Source: RGIG9379 sp031553005
GTDB taxonomy: Bacteria; Bacteroidota; Bacteroidia; Bacteroidales; Paludibacteraceae
Direction of reading: 5' to 3'
NCBI GenBank assembly: GCA_031553005.1
Contig: JAVBMA010000022.1
Location: forward strand, 1 to 64,000
Length of the DNA stretch: 64,000 nt
Made by a program: the position numbers and the translations under genes. The notes under the pieces were generated by a model that saw only the letters and a program-made list of their open reading frames with translations, was not told the origin of the DNA and did no database searches. Below are positions 36,525 to 45,469 of this stretch, one piece after another (the first letter of the stretch is position 1; each line of letters begins with the position of its first letter).

Positions 36525-36694
36525 TTAGTAAACAAGTAGACGAGTAAACGAGTTGACAAGGAGATAAGTGATAAGTAGTAAGTGATAAGTGTTTAATGGG
36601 TTTGTTTCAAATAAAACATCCGACATCCGTCGGGCTCCCGTTTACTTGTCTACTTGTTTACTCGTCAACTAGTTTACTATAAAATATTATTTTA
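36525..36694. repeat. Word-repeat spacer with copy 2 of the dispersed element
   Basis: The spacer starts with gtaaacaagtagacgagtaaacg, continues with aagtgataagtagtaagtg, and ends with the complementary gtttacttgtctacttgttta. The 36584-36655 part is the second copy of the element also present inverted at 32698-32769. The ends can pair to form a long hairpin. Confidence 0.65.
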
Positions 36695-37918
36695 ATGAAA
36701 AGAGTAGTCATTACCGGAATGGGAATCTATTCTTCCATAGGGAAAAACTTGGAAGAAGTAACCTCGGCACTATATGCCGGGCAGTCCGGTATTGGCTTTG
36801 ATGCCGGAAGGAAAGCAATGGGCTACCGTTCGGCATTGACCGGAAAACTCGAATTACCGGATGTGAAGGATTTCATTGACCGTCGCCAGCGGCATAGCCT
36901 TGCCGAACAGGGATATTACGCCTGTATGGCTTCCCGTGAAGCATTCCGTAATGCTGGAATAGACAGCGATTATCTGGATAAGAACGATGTCGGAATCCTT
37001 TTTGGAAGCGATGCAAGTGCAGCCCCTATCATAGAAGGGATAGATACTATCAGGGAGAAAGGAAAGACTATTCTGGTTGGTTCCGGTTCCGTTTTCCAAT
37101 CCATGACTTCCACCGTTTCCATGAATCTCTCTGTGATTTTCAAATTAAAAGGGATTAATTTCTCCGTAGCAGGAGCATGCGCAAGCGGTTCACACGCTAT
37201 CGGAATGGCACATCTGCTTATTCAGTCGGGAATGCAGGATTGCATTCTGTGCGGAGGCGCTCAAGAAGTAAACAAATATTCGGTTGCAAGTTTTGACGGC
37301 ATCAGCGCCTTTTCTGTCCGGGAAGATGAACCGGAGAAAGCGTCCCGTCCTTTTGACCGCGACCGCGATGGTTTGGTTCCGAGCGGAGGAGCAGCTGCCT
37401 TAGTGGTCGAAAGTTATGAATCCGCCGTTCGCCGCGGAGCAAATATTTTGGCAGAAGTAATCGGGTACGGCTTTTCATCCAATGCCGACCATATCTCTAT
37501 TCCCAATGTTCAAGGCCCCCAAAAAGCGATGGAAATGGCACTGAAAGTTTCGGGAATTAAAATAACCGATGTCGGTTACATTAATGCACACGCAACCTCT
37601 ACTCCCGTAGGCGATGCCAACGAAGCAAAAGCAATATATGCCATTTGGGGCGGCCGGTCGCCCATTGTCTCATCTACCAAATCAATGACCGGGCATGAAT
37701 TATGGATGTCGGGCGCAAGCGAAATTATTTATTCCATACTGATGATGAAAAATAACTTTATTGCACCGAATCTCAATTTCGAAAATCCGGACGAAGATTC
37801 TGCCCGTATCTGCATACCTTCTCAAAAAATAGAAAAAAAAACAGATATATTCCTTTCCAACTCTTTCGGGTTTGGAGGAACCAACTCTACCTTAGTCATA
37901 AAAAATTTAAAATCATAA
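36695..37918 (+). CDS. Beta-ketoacyl-ACP synthase (KS1, FabB-like)
   Basis: 407 residues. The catalytic triad is C162 (AGACASGSH), H299 (NAHATSTPVGD) and H334 (MTGHELW), and the C-terminal SNSFGFGGTNSTL is intact. The segment STVSMNLSVIFKLKGINFS before the Cys resembles KAS I (FabB) rather than FabF. It is followed by an ACP, so it may initiate or prime the polyene chain. It is not paired with a chain-length factor, unlike KS3 and KS4. Confidence 0.88.
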   Translation: MKRVVITGMGIYSSIGKNLEEVTSALYAGQSGIGFDAGRKAMGYRSALTGKLELPDVKDFIDRRQRHSLAEQGYYACMASREAFRNAGIDSDYLDKNDVGILFGSDASAAPIIEGIDTIREKGKTILVGSGSVFQSMTSTVSMNLSVIFKLKGINFSVAGACASGSHAIGMAHLLIQSGMQDCILCGGAQEVNKYSVASFDGISAFSVREDEPEKASRPFDRDRDGLVPSGGAAALVVESYESAVRRGANILAEVIGYGFSSNADHISIPNVQGPQKAMEMALKVSGIKITDVGYINAHATSTPVGDANEAKAIYAIWGGRSPIVSSTKSMTGHELWMSGASEIIYSILMMKNNFIAPNLNFENPDEDSARICIPSQKIEKKTDIFLSNSFGFGGTNSTLVIKNLKS

Positions 37919-37941
37919 AAGATAATTACCAACTAAATTAT

Positions 37942-38184
37942 ATGGAGAAAAAAGAGATTATTTCTAAAATTAATTCCGTCTTAGCCGAAGAGTTTGAAGT
38001 AGACCAAAGTGTTTTTCTGCCCGATGCGCCATTAATGAAAACATTGGATTTGGATAGCCTCGATTTGGTAGATATGGTTGTCCTGATAGAACAAAATTTT
38101 GGAATCATCATAAAGGGAGCTGATTTTGCTGGAATCAAAACATTTCAGGATTTTTACGACTTCCTGGATTCCCGGTTAAATTAA
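37942..38184 (+). CDS. Acyl carrier protein (ACP1)
   Basis: 80 residues. The 4'-phosphopantetheine Ser is in LDLDSLDLVDMV (about residue 38). Acidic and helical, as for type II ACPs. It lies 23 bases after KS1 and 5 bases before the acyltransferase gene. It differs from ACP2 and ACP3, which are close to each other, so it may carry a different intermediate such as the starter or the finished acyl chain. Confidence 0.92.
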   Translation: MEKKEIISKINSVLAEEFEVDQSVFLPDAPLMKTLDLDSLDLVDMVVLIEQNFGIIIKGADFAGIKTFQDFYDFLDSRLN

Positions 38185-38189
38185 TTTTC

Positions 38190-39080
38190 ATGCCGGTCTG
38201 GAAAGGAAAAACGAGAGGAGGAGCTTTTGGATACCAGTTTTTTATTTATCTGATAAAATACGCTGGTTTAAGAGCCGCATATTTGTTCCTAAGCCTGATT
38301 ATCGTTTATTTTATTCCGTTTGCTCCCAAGTCAACCCGGTCAAGCTGGTTTTACTGGCGGAGAATACATAAGAAAAATCGCCTGCAAGCCCTTCGGATGC
38401 TTTATATTCACTACTATCGTTTTGGACAAGTACTTATTGATAAAATAGCGGCATTAGCAGGTTTTAGCAATAAGTTCAAATATGATTTCTGTAACTACGA
38501 TGCTTTTCTGGACATCCTGAACGGAAATACCGGTGTAGTGATGATTGGAGCGCATTTTGGCAATTGGGAGATTGGCAGCCAGTTTTTTGGCGACTATGCT
38601 CCTAAATTAAATATTGTAATGTATGATGCCGAATATCAGAAAATCAAAGAAAAACTCAAGGATATTATGGGAAATAATACCTATCGTGTTATTTTGGTGA
38701 ATGAAGATAATTGGTCACACGTATTTGCCATCAAAGAAGCCTTGGATAAAAAAGAGTACGTCTGTTTTCAGGGAGACCGTTTTGTAAATGAAAAACATAT
38801 TTTAAACGCGCCGTTCTTAGGAGAAGAGGCTTGTTTCCCTGCCGGACCTTTCCAGATAGCATCCCGCTTTAAAGTTCCCGTTGTTTTTTATTTCTCGGAA
38901 AAAGAAGATACCTATAAATACAGCTTTCGGTTTTTCTTTGCCGAGCCCGTCAAACGGAATAAAGATATCAAACCCGAACAAGCATTACTCTCCCAATATA
39001 TAAACGTGCTCGAAAGCAGGATAAAAGAACACCCCGAACAATGGTTCAATTTCTACCCCTTCTGGAGCACCGAGAAATAA
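38190..39080 (+). CDS. LpxL-like acyltransferase
   Basis: 296 residues of the lysophospholipid/lauroyl acyltransferase group. The catalytic motif is GAHFGNWEIGS (HxxxxE), and the second block is VCFQGDRFVNEKH near residue 192. One N-terminal hydrophobic segment (AAYLFLSLIIVYFIP) suggests inner membrane location. Such genes are regular members of aryl polyene loci, where they may attach the polyene acyl chain to a lipid or glycolipid. Only acyl transfer is supported by the motif; the acceptor is unknown. Its 3' end overlaps the longest reading frame of the next gene. Confidence 0.85.
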   Translation: MPVWKGKTRGGAFGYQFFIYLIKYAGLRAAYLFLSLIIVYFIPFAPKSTRSSWFYWRRIHKKNRLQALRMLYIHYYRFGQVLIDKIAALAGFSNKFKYDFCNYDAFLDILNGNTGVVMIGAHFGNWEIGSQFFGDYAPKLNIVMYDAEYQKIKEKLKDIMGNNTYRVILVNEDNWSHVFAIKEALDKKEYVCFQGDRFVNEKHILNAPFLGEEACFPAGPFQIASRFKVPVVFYFSEKEDTYKYSFRFFFAEPVKRNKDIKPEQALLSQYINVLESRIKEHPEQWFNFYPFWSTEK

Positions 39081-39106
39081 CTTTCACCTTTCACCTTTCA
39101 ACTTCC

Positions 39107-40468
39107 ATGAATAAAGTACTCTTAATTTCCGCCAACAGACACACCGACCCCTATCCGGTTTATCCGATAGGAGTTTCCTATCTGAAAACATATATACAGA
39201 AAAATCTCCCTAATTATCAGGTAAGTGTATTTGATTTCAATATGGGCGATTATGCCTCTTTGGTTGAAACATTAAAAGAGTACCAACCTAAATATATCGG
39301 AATATCGTTGCGCAATATCGACGGAGCCAACTCTTTCGACCGCAGCAGTTTTATTCCCGGATACAAAGAAATTGTCCGGACAATCCGCGAAAACAGTATA
39401 GCTCCTGTTGTTATCGGAGGCGCCGGCTTTTCAATCTATCCTCAACCTCTTTTCGACGAATTGCGTCCTGACTACGGTATCATGGGAGAAGGAGAACAGT
39501 CGTGGATAAACCTTATATCCTGTCTGGACGAAGGAAAAGATTGCCGCCAGATAGAAGGCCTTGTTTATTACAACGAATCCGGTGAATTTATAAAGAATCC
39601 GCATCTCAATTATTTGAAAAACCTCGAATTACAGTTTGAGGAGAATATCATCAATTTTTATTGGGAAAACAGCGGAATGCTTAATATACAGACCAAGCGC
39701 GGGTGTTGTTACAACTGCATTTACTGCTCTTATCCGATTATTGACGGACGGAAAATCCGTACGCTGAATGCCGACCTGATAGTAGATAACCTGCTTCGCC
39801 TGAATAAAGAACGAGGAATCAATTATGTCTTTTTTACAGACTCGGTATTTAATCTTTGCAAAGACTACAATATGGAACTTGCAGAGAAGATTATACGCAG
39901 CGGACTGAAAATAAAATGGGGAGCCTATTTCTCTCCAAGTAACCTGACGGACGAAGAGATGGCTTTGTATAAACAATCCGGATTAACTCATATCGAGTTT
40001 GGAACGGAATCGCTGTGCGATACCCAATTGAAAAATTATGGCAAGCATTTTACTTTTGCCGACGTGAAAGCCGCTTCCGACCTTGCTTTGAAATACAATG
40101 TTTATTATGCTCATTTCCTGATTCTCGGAGGATACGGAGAGACCGATAAGACAATACGGGAAACAATGGATAATTCCAAACAACTGGATTATACCGTATT
40201 TTTCCCTTTCGTAGGAATGAGAATCTATCCGAATACCAAGCTCCAGCAAATAGCGATAGAAGAAGGAGTTATTTCTCCATCCGATTTATTATTACAACCG
40301 GCCTACTATATTTCGAAAAACTTTGATATGTCAACTTTAAAAGAGAAAGCCGCTGCTACCGGAAAAGCATGGTCTTTTCCCGATGACCCCAAAAGCGACG
40401 TTATGGATGTGCTCCGGTTAAAACGAAAAAAGAAAGGACTGATATGGGAATATTTGAGAAAGCCCTGA
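39107..40468 (+). CDS. B12-binding-domain radical SAM protein
   Basis: About 453 residues from ATG 39107; an upstream ATG at 39041 lies inside the previous gene. The N-terminal ~140 residues fit a cobalamin-binding-type fold (VLLISANRHTDPYPVYPIG, GEGEQSW), but no clear DxHxxG motif is seen, so cobalamin may bind base-off or not at all. The radical SAM cluster motif is C-CYN-C-IY-C (CX3CX2C) near residue 203. No ordinary SAM methyltransferase lies in the locus, so it is a candidate for methylation of the aryl ring or chain; this is inference. It overlaps the next gene by 25 bases. Confidence 0.82.
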   Translation: MNKVLLISANRHTDPYPVYPIGVSYLKTYIQKNLPNYQVSVFDFNMGDYASLVETLKEYQPKYIGISLRNIDGANSFDRSSFIPGYKEIVRTIRENSIAPVVIGGAGFSIYPQPLFDELRPDYGIMGEGEQSWINLISCLDEGKDCRQIEGLVYYNESGEFIKNPHLNYLKNLELQFEENIINFYWENSGMLNIQTKRGCCYNCIYCSYPIIDGRKIRTLNADLIVDNLLRLNKERGINYVFFTDSVFNLCKDYNMELAEKIIRSGLKIKWGAYFSPSNLTDEEMALYKQSGLTHIEFGTESLCDTQLKNYGKHFTFADVKAASDLALKYNVYYAHFLILGGYGETDKTIRETMDNSKQLDYTVFFPFVGMRIYPNTKLQQIAIEEGVISPSDLLLQPAYYISKNFDMSTLKEKAAATGKAWSFPDDPKSDVMDVLRLKRKKKGLIWEYLRKP

Positions 40469-40881
40469 TGCAAGGCGAGGAGATACTCTCTCTTATCCCG
40501 CAACGCCATCCTATTGTGATGGTCGATGCGTTTTATGGCGCTGATGAAGTTTTGTCGTATTCCGGATTGACAATAACCCCCGGTAATATCTTCTGTGAAA
40601 ATAATACACTGCGCGAACCCGGACTGATAGAGCACGTGGCACAATCGGCAGCCGCCCGCGTGGGATATCTCTGCATGAAACAAAACATACCCGTTCCGGT
40701 CGGATTTATCGGAGCAATCAAAAATTTTCAAATCTACCGCTTACCTGTGACCGGAGAAACCCTGCACACTACAATAAAAATCGAACAGGATTTCATGGAT
40801 ATTACCCTTATTTCCGCAAAAGTGATGATTGCCGAAGAGATGATTTCGGAATGCGAAATGAAGATATTTCTGCAGAAGTAG
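40444..40881 (+). CDS. Hotdog-fold 3-hydroxyacyl-ACP dehydratase (DH1)
   Basis: 145 residues with the FabZ/FabA-like opening LIPQRHPIVMVDAFYG and helix region LREPGLIEHVAQSAAARVGY. The expected catalytic His of FabZ could be the one in QRHPIVMV or EHVAQ; the usual GHFPG loop is changed (NIFCENN). It could act as a heterodimer partner, as for the ApeI/ApeP pair of aryl polyene systems. A second dehydratase is at 62095. It is the last gene before the 5.2-kb interruption. Confidence 0.8.
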   Translation: MGIFEKALMQGEEILSLIPQRHPIVMVDAFYGADEVLSYSGLTITPGNIFCENNTLREPGLIEHVAQSAAARVGYLCMKQNIPVPVGFIGAIKNFQIYRLPVTGETLHTTIKIEQDFMDITLISAKVMIAEEMISECEMKIFLQK

Positions 40882-41224
40882 TGTAGGTAATGTACGTACT
40901 TGGCATACGACTTAAAGTCGCGCGCCGAATTGCTTATAGATTTTTCAATTTAATTGTGTGGTGTATTCTACTTAAACCACAAGACAAATCATATATTACT
41001 TATATTTTTTTTACACTGTACCAGTGATTTAAAATCATTAGATAGAGCTTGTTATATTTTATTTAAAATGTAAATTTTGTATTTTTAATTTATATTAAAA
41101 AATAATTTATATGTTTGTATTCATATATAAAATAATATCTGTTTTTTGAATAAAACTGTTTTGATGAGTTTAAATTATTTCGTAGCTGTTTATTTTATAA
41201 AGCATTAACTAAAAAATTAATCAT
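40882..41224. other. AT-rich spacer at the left edge of the interruption
   Basis: 343 bases with no ORF. A small palindrome cgacttaaagtcg is at 40908-40920, related to the hairpin at 44146-44180 (gcgactttaagtcgc). The rest is very AT-rich with no recognisable promoter or RNA. Confidence 0.5.
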
Positions 41225-42568
41225 ATGAAACTATTAGAAAAATTAATTGTAGCATCGTGTATTTTTACATTATACGTAGTAAATATTTATCCGCAGGCTT
41301 CTTGGACAATGGGAACCGATGCAGCAACACTTTCTCCAAGTACAGCTAATATTGGCATAGGAACTGCTCCGCTTTCTACTGCTAAATTACGTATTTACAA
41401 CAATAATTCGTCTTCTACCGGAACCCTATATGGATTATATTCAACCATGGCAAATACTAATGCAAGCCAGGCCGGTTCAGTATATGGATCTTATTCAACT
41501 GTGAGCAATTCCAGTACAAGTGCAACAGGCGTAGTATACGGATCTTATTTATCTGCCAGTAATTCAAATACAAGCAGTACGATATATGGACTCTATTCGT
41601 CGGTGACAGGAGGCTCTGCCAGTAAAAGATGGGCCGGGTATTTTAATGGAGGAAATGTGGCGATTATGTCGGGAAATCTTGGCATAGGGACGTCAACACC
41701 TCAGGAAAGCCTGGATGTGAATGGAAATGTCATTTTCAGGGGAAATAGTACTACTATATCAGGAGTGACTCAAACGGAAAAGCTATTGGTGAATCATCCA
41801 ACTACTGTTAGCAATTGGAATACTTTGTGGCAAAGTGGATTTTATGATTCTCAAAATGCAGCTTATGCTCCTGAATCATCAGGTTGGTTTTGGGGGATAA
41901 ATATAGGCCATTCCGCCAATAATCCCAATTATCGTTATGGAGGGCAGATAGCAATACTTAATAATAATGTATACCCAGCTATGTATTTCAGAAGTAAAGA
42001 TGAAAACGGAGAAGGAGTATGGGCGAAAGTTTTATATTATATTAATGATAAGTTAGCAATGGATCTTCAATTGCCTGCTCCAGGAGATATTAAGATTGGG
42101 GCTACTGGTGATCAGGGCAATCGTCTTAGATTGCATCATAATGATGTTAATGCTTATATTGACTTTTCTCCTAATTTGATTTTTAGAGGAGGAGATGATA
42201 ATCTCAATACGTCATTATATTTAACTTCAAATGGTAATGTTGGTATTGGTCTTAATCCAGGCACTAAACTTGATGTAGCTGGGGTTGTCCGTGCTCACGA
42301 AGTAAAAGTATGTCTCAATCAGGGATGTGATTTTGTCTTCGAAGAGGATTATGACCTGATGAGTATCAGCGAAACAGCTGAATTTATAAAAACGAATAAG
42401 CATCTCCCTCATGTGGCTCCGGCGCGCGAAATGGAATCGGATGGGATCAATGTGAGTGAAATGAGCGCTTTATTGTTAAGAAAAATTGAAGAACTAACAC
42501 TCTATGTGATTGAGTTGGAAAAGAAGAACAGTTTATTGGAATCACGCTTGGACGCACTGGTTAGATAA
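41225..42568 (+). CDS. Secreted repeat-rich surface protein with tail-fibre-like C-terminus
   Basis: 447 residues. A signal peptide (ASCIFTLYVVNIYPQA) is followed by S/T/N-rich repeats around YGSYSTVSNS (at least four units, residues about 75-140), then blocks of the NLGIGTSTP / VGIGLNPGTKLDVAG type. The C-terminal segment FIKTNKHLPHVAPAREMESDGINVSEMSALLLRKIEELTLY and a coiled coil resemble the trimerising end region of Bacteroidota tail-fibre/S74-like surface proteins, without a clear S74 protease Ser-Lys pair. Codon use is more AT-rich than the pigment genes. Adhesin or structural role likely; no partner gene seen. Confidence 0.7.
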   Translation: MKLLEKLIVASCIFTLYVVNIYPQASWTMGTDAATLSPSTANIGIGTAPLSTAKLRIYNNNSSSTGTLYGLYSTMANTNASQAGSVYGSYSTVSNSSTSATGVVYGSYLSASNSNTSSTIYGLYSSVTGGSASKRWAGYFNGGNVAIMSGNLGIGTSTPQESLDVNGNVIFRGNSTTISGVTQTEKLLVNHPTTVSNWNTLWQSGFYDSQNAAYAPESSGWFWGINIGHSANNPNYRYGGQIAILNNNVYPAMYFRSKDENGEGVWAKVLYYINDKLAMDLQLPAPGDIKIGATGDQGNRLRLHHNDVNAYIDFSPNLIFRGGDDNLNTSLYLTSNGNVGIGLNPGTKLDVAGVVRAHEVKVCLNQGCDFVFEEDYDLMSISETAEFIKTNKHLPHVAPAREMESDGINVSEMSALLLRKIEELTLYVIELEKKNSLLESRLDALVR

Positions 42569-42844
42569 AAGTATCTTAATTTTAAACTAAGCACATGATG
42601 AAAATTAGTTTATATTAAAAATGATAAATATTTATATGAAAATATTACAATCCTATTAAGAAACAAACAATTACGATTGATTATTTAGAAGAATATTTTA
42701 TATAGAGTAAAATAACATGAAAATGGAATAAATATTATTATTGAACAGTTTTTATTAATTCCGGTGTTGTCTTAAAATTTCAACTATATGCCTGGTGACT
42801 TACGTATTATGTGGGTATTAAACAAATGATAAAATGAAAAGAGT

Positions 42845-43327
42845 ATGAAAATAAAAGTATTGTTGTTGTTTTCTTTTGTTATAACGTCCTGCTGTGGACC
42901 ATCAGACTTTCCTCCACAAAAAGAAAAAACTTGTCATTATCTTTTTAAGACCAAAAGCGATTATTCGGAATATGTTCTCGTTAATATTTCAAAAAAAGAA
43001 CAAATTGTAGGTTCTTTCCCTTATTTGGCACAGAAACCGTTTAAATTGATCGATGAATATTACATGTATGATGTACCAAATTCATTTTACCCTAATTCTG
43101 CAGCCTATTTATCTATAACTATTGAAGATTGGAATGATACAAAAAGAGACGATAGGGCTTACTAATAAAGAATTATACAATAAATAGATGATGATCCATT
43201 TGTTGAATTATATGTATCAAAAGAAGATTATTCATTCTTTTATAATAAAGGTTCGATAAGCACTAGTGTCATTAATAGTATAATAGAAAACGAAGAAATC
43301 TCAACTTATTTTAATAGAAAAAAATGA
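42845..43327 (+). pseudogene. Broken lipoprotein gene
   Basis: An N-terminal lipoprotein signal (VITSCCGPSD) and about 106 codons run to a TAA at 43163. After that point, sequence in the same frame from 43187 again reads as protein-like (DDDPFVELYVSKEDYS ... STYFNRKK) up to TGA 43325. The 20-odd bases between carry three stops; a second frame there (LTNKELYNK) looks coding. Two compensating indels would restore one ORF of about 160 codons. It may be expressed as a short lipoprotein of 106 residues. Function is not recognised. Confidence 0.6.
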
Positions 43328-43355
43328 AAAATATCTATTAATGCGAATCAGTAAT

Positions 43356-43399
43356 AGAATATTGAAATTTAGCCCTATTGGGCTAAATTTCAATATTCT
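43356..43399. terminator. Strong 20-bp hairpin
   Basis: A perfect 20-base arm (agaatattgaaatttagccc) pairs across a TATT loop with 43380-43399. It lies 28 bases after the last in-frame stop of the broken lipoprotein gene and 280 bases before the tandem array. Confidence 0.8.
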
Positions 43400-43678
43400 T
43401 AGGTAAGCATAGTGCAACCTGTGGATATAAAAACAGATGTATCTCTAAAGGTAAGGCAAGACTTTCGTTCGGTAAACCCTGCATTACCAGGCAGATGCCG
43501 CACTTCTTTTATTCACGTAAGTTACGCTTCGCTAATCTAAGGTTATGAATATTTGGCTTTTCAAGTCATTTTAAACTACTGATTCGCATGATTAACCTTA
43601 TTTAGCGTAATGTAAAAATGAAGAGTAAACGTTCTGCATAGCGTCTTTCGCCGAACTGTGGTTTGTTACTCTGCCTGT
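43400..43678. other. Non-coding spacer before the 22-bp array
   Basis: No ORF of note and no clear promoter. The last ~22 bases (about 43657-43678) resemble a poorly conserved repeat unit, so the array may start earlier than called. Confidence 0.4.
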
Positions 43679-44138
43679 AGTTGCCGTTAAAGCTGCTATT
43701 AGTAGCCACTCCACCGACTATCGGTTGCCGGTAATGCTGCTATCTGTTCCCAGGGACAATACCTACAGTTGCTAGCAATCCCACTACCAGTTGCTACTCC
43801 ACCTACCCACAGTTGCCCGCAATCCGGCAATCGGTTGCTACTCCACCTACCCACAGTTGCCCTTACCTGTTGTTAGTTGCCGATAACCCTGCTATCAGTT
43901 GCCACTCCACCGACTATCAGTTGCCGGCAATAATACCCGCAGCTACAGCTCCACCGGGTATCTGTTTCCAACTGCTCTGAACACAACTATCGGCAATCCT
44001 GCTATCTGTTGCCGCTAACTCTACTGTCAATTGGTGGCAAATCGGGTATCTGTTATCAAGTACTCTGTCTGCAATTGCCTGCAATTCTACTGCTAGTTGT
44101 CGGCAATAGTACCCATAGTTGCCGGTATCTGTTACCAG
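43679..44138. repeat. 22-bp degenerate tandem array, 21 units
   Basis: Twenty units of exactly 22 bases and one of 20 (43855-43874) run without gaps. The consensus is about agttgcc-ggcaatcctg-ctatc. Two unit types are visible: A (agttgccactccaccgactatc-like; units at 43701, 43789, 43833, 43897 and 43941) and B (core ttgccggcaat; units at 43723, 43767, 43811, 43875, 43919, 43985 and others). They tend to alternate, giving a 44-base higher-order period. Units 43701/43897 and 43789/43833 differ by one base. Since 22 is not a multiple of 3, it is not a simple coding repeat. Hairpins at 43356-43399 and 44146-44180 border it. Confidence 0.9.
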
Positions 44139-44145
44139 TGAATTT

Positions 44146-44180
44146 TATTGGGATGGCGACTTTAAGTCGCTATCCCAATA
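44146..44180. repeat. 17-bp hairpin closing the array
   Basis: Arms tattgggatggcgactt (44146-44162) and aagtcgctatcccaata (44164-44180) pair with one G-T, and only one base in the loop. The core gcgacttt-aagtcgc resembles the palindrome at 40908-40920. Confidence 0.75.
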
Positions 44181-44280
44181 GTCTCCAAATTACTTCGTTT
44201 AATACCTCCATTTTCCCCTTAGCAAAAAACATTCACACACCCTTGTTTGTTGATTGATTGTCTTTGTAAACCTAAATAAT

Positions 44281-45036
44281 ATGATTCAAGCTGCACTATT
44301 AGGCTTTATATCGGGGTCGGCAGTCCTGATAGGAGCGTTACTCGGATTATACCTGAAGTTGAATAATAAACTAATCGCCACCATTATGGCTTTTGGCGCA
44401 GGAGTGTTGATTTCTGCCCTGTCGATAGATTTGATGAATGATGCTTTCGATAAGAGCCATGACCAGGTGGTAATCGGTTTGAGTTTTTTAGCCGGCGCTA
44501 TTGTGTTTGTCGGTGGGGATTACCTTATTGATAAAAAAGGCGGGCAGTTCAGAAAAAGAGGACACGGCATCTCGGAAAAAGCAAAAGGTGATAATCCCGA
44601 AGATAACTCCGGTACCGCTATACTGCTCGGAACATTACTTGATGGAATTCCCGAATCGTTTGTTGTCGGGGCTTCCGTAGCTGTTGGAGGAAGTGCCGGA
44701 CTTGTTTTTATGACTGCCGTATTCCTTAGTAACCTGCCCGAAGGAATGTCCGGAACACTGGGCATGAAGATGGCGGGGATGTCTACGAAAAATATTCTAA
44801 CCCTTTGGGTGATTACACTTATTGTTACCATCTTGTCGTCTATGGGAGGCTATGCTTTTCTCGGAAACAGTTCCCCTTTCGTCCATGCCGGAACAATGGC
44901 GTTTGCTTCCGGCGCTATTTTAGCGATGCTATGTGATACGATGATTCCCGAAGCATTCAAATACGGAGGTAGAATTATTGCATTAGTTACCGTAACCGGA
45001 TTTTTAGTGGCTTTTTTACTGAGTAAATCTTTTTGA
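44281..45036 (+). CDS. ZIP-family divalent metal transporter
   Basis: About 251 residues from ATG 44281 (an upstream start at 44254 is rejected). About eight hydrophobic segments; the ZIP-type helix IV reads GTLLDGIPESFVVGAS (the usual HNxPEG with D-G-I-P-E-S) and helix V SNLPEGMSG. The hydrophilic loop at about 85-115 is Lys/Asp-rich (KKGGQFRKRGHGISEK). Likely to import zinc, manganese or iron; the metal cannot be told. It lies inside the interruption and has no link to pigment synthesis. Confidence 0.85.
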   Translation: MIQAALLGFISGSAVLIGALLGLYLKLNNKLIATIMAFGAGVLISALSIDLMNDAFDKSHDQVVIGLSFLAGAIVFVGGDYLIDKKGGQFRKRGHGISEKAKGDNPEDNSGTAILLGTLLDGIPESFVVGASVAVGGSAGLVFMTAVFLSNLPEGMSGTLGMKMAGMSTKNILTLWVITLIVTILSSMGGYAFLGNSSPFVHAGTMAFASGAILAMLCDTMIPEAFKYGGRIIALVTVTGFLVAFLLSKSF

Positions 45037-45077
45037 CTTTTATTTGCCGAATAACAGGTATTTATGAAATTTTATAT

Positions 45078-45173
45078 ATTAATCCGTAAAACTACCCATA
45101 AATGTTTTTTTAGCTTGAAAATATAACCCATTCGGGCTAAATCAGTTTGTTTTATGGGTATTTTTGCGGATAA
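45078..45173. repeat. Element with TTATCCG-type inverted ends, copy 1
   Basis: Left arm attaatccgtaaaactaccc (from 45078) and right arm (45151-45173, tttatgggtatttttgcggataa) form an imperfect inverted pair of about 23 bp. A similar pair occurs at 48351-48509, and one arm at about 56024-56047. The remainder of this spacer (45037-45469) holds no gene. Confidence 0.5.
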
Positions 45174-45469
45174 GCAATAAATATTGTTGCCAATATCGAA
45201 CGTATTGCATGTTTATAAATAAAGATGCTCGCCTAATTTGTACAACTCTCTTCGGATTTAATTTAACTATTCCTTAGCTTGAGAATAGGACTAAAGAAAA
45301 ATCCCGCATTCATTTTCATAAAATAAAAATTAGCTATAATTTTGAATGTTTTTAAGTACTGTATGATATTGCGTAATAGATATAAAGAAGCCGCTTTTTA
45401 TCGTTTTGCATTCATATAGTTACACAACTATACTACAAATAGAATTTGAATCACTAAAAACTGAAATGT

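Noticed and set aside
39041..39106. Upstream start of the radical SAM gene
   Set aside because: It lies inside the acyltransferase gene and a ctttcac word repeat; the family begins at MNKVLLIS.
41225..42568. Phage tail-fibre gene from a prophage
   Set aside because: It has a signal peptide and no phage neighbours, so a cell-surface protein is more likely.
43679..44138. CRISPR-like array
   Set aside because: Units follow each other without spacers, the repeats are degenerate, and no cas genes are near.
44009..44257. 82-codon open frame in and after the 22-bp array
   Set aside because: It arises from the repeat sequence, has no homologue-like features and the 22-base period shifts frame in each unit.
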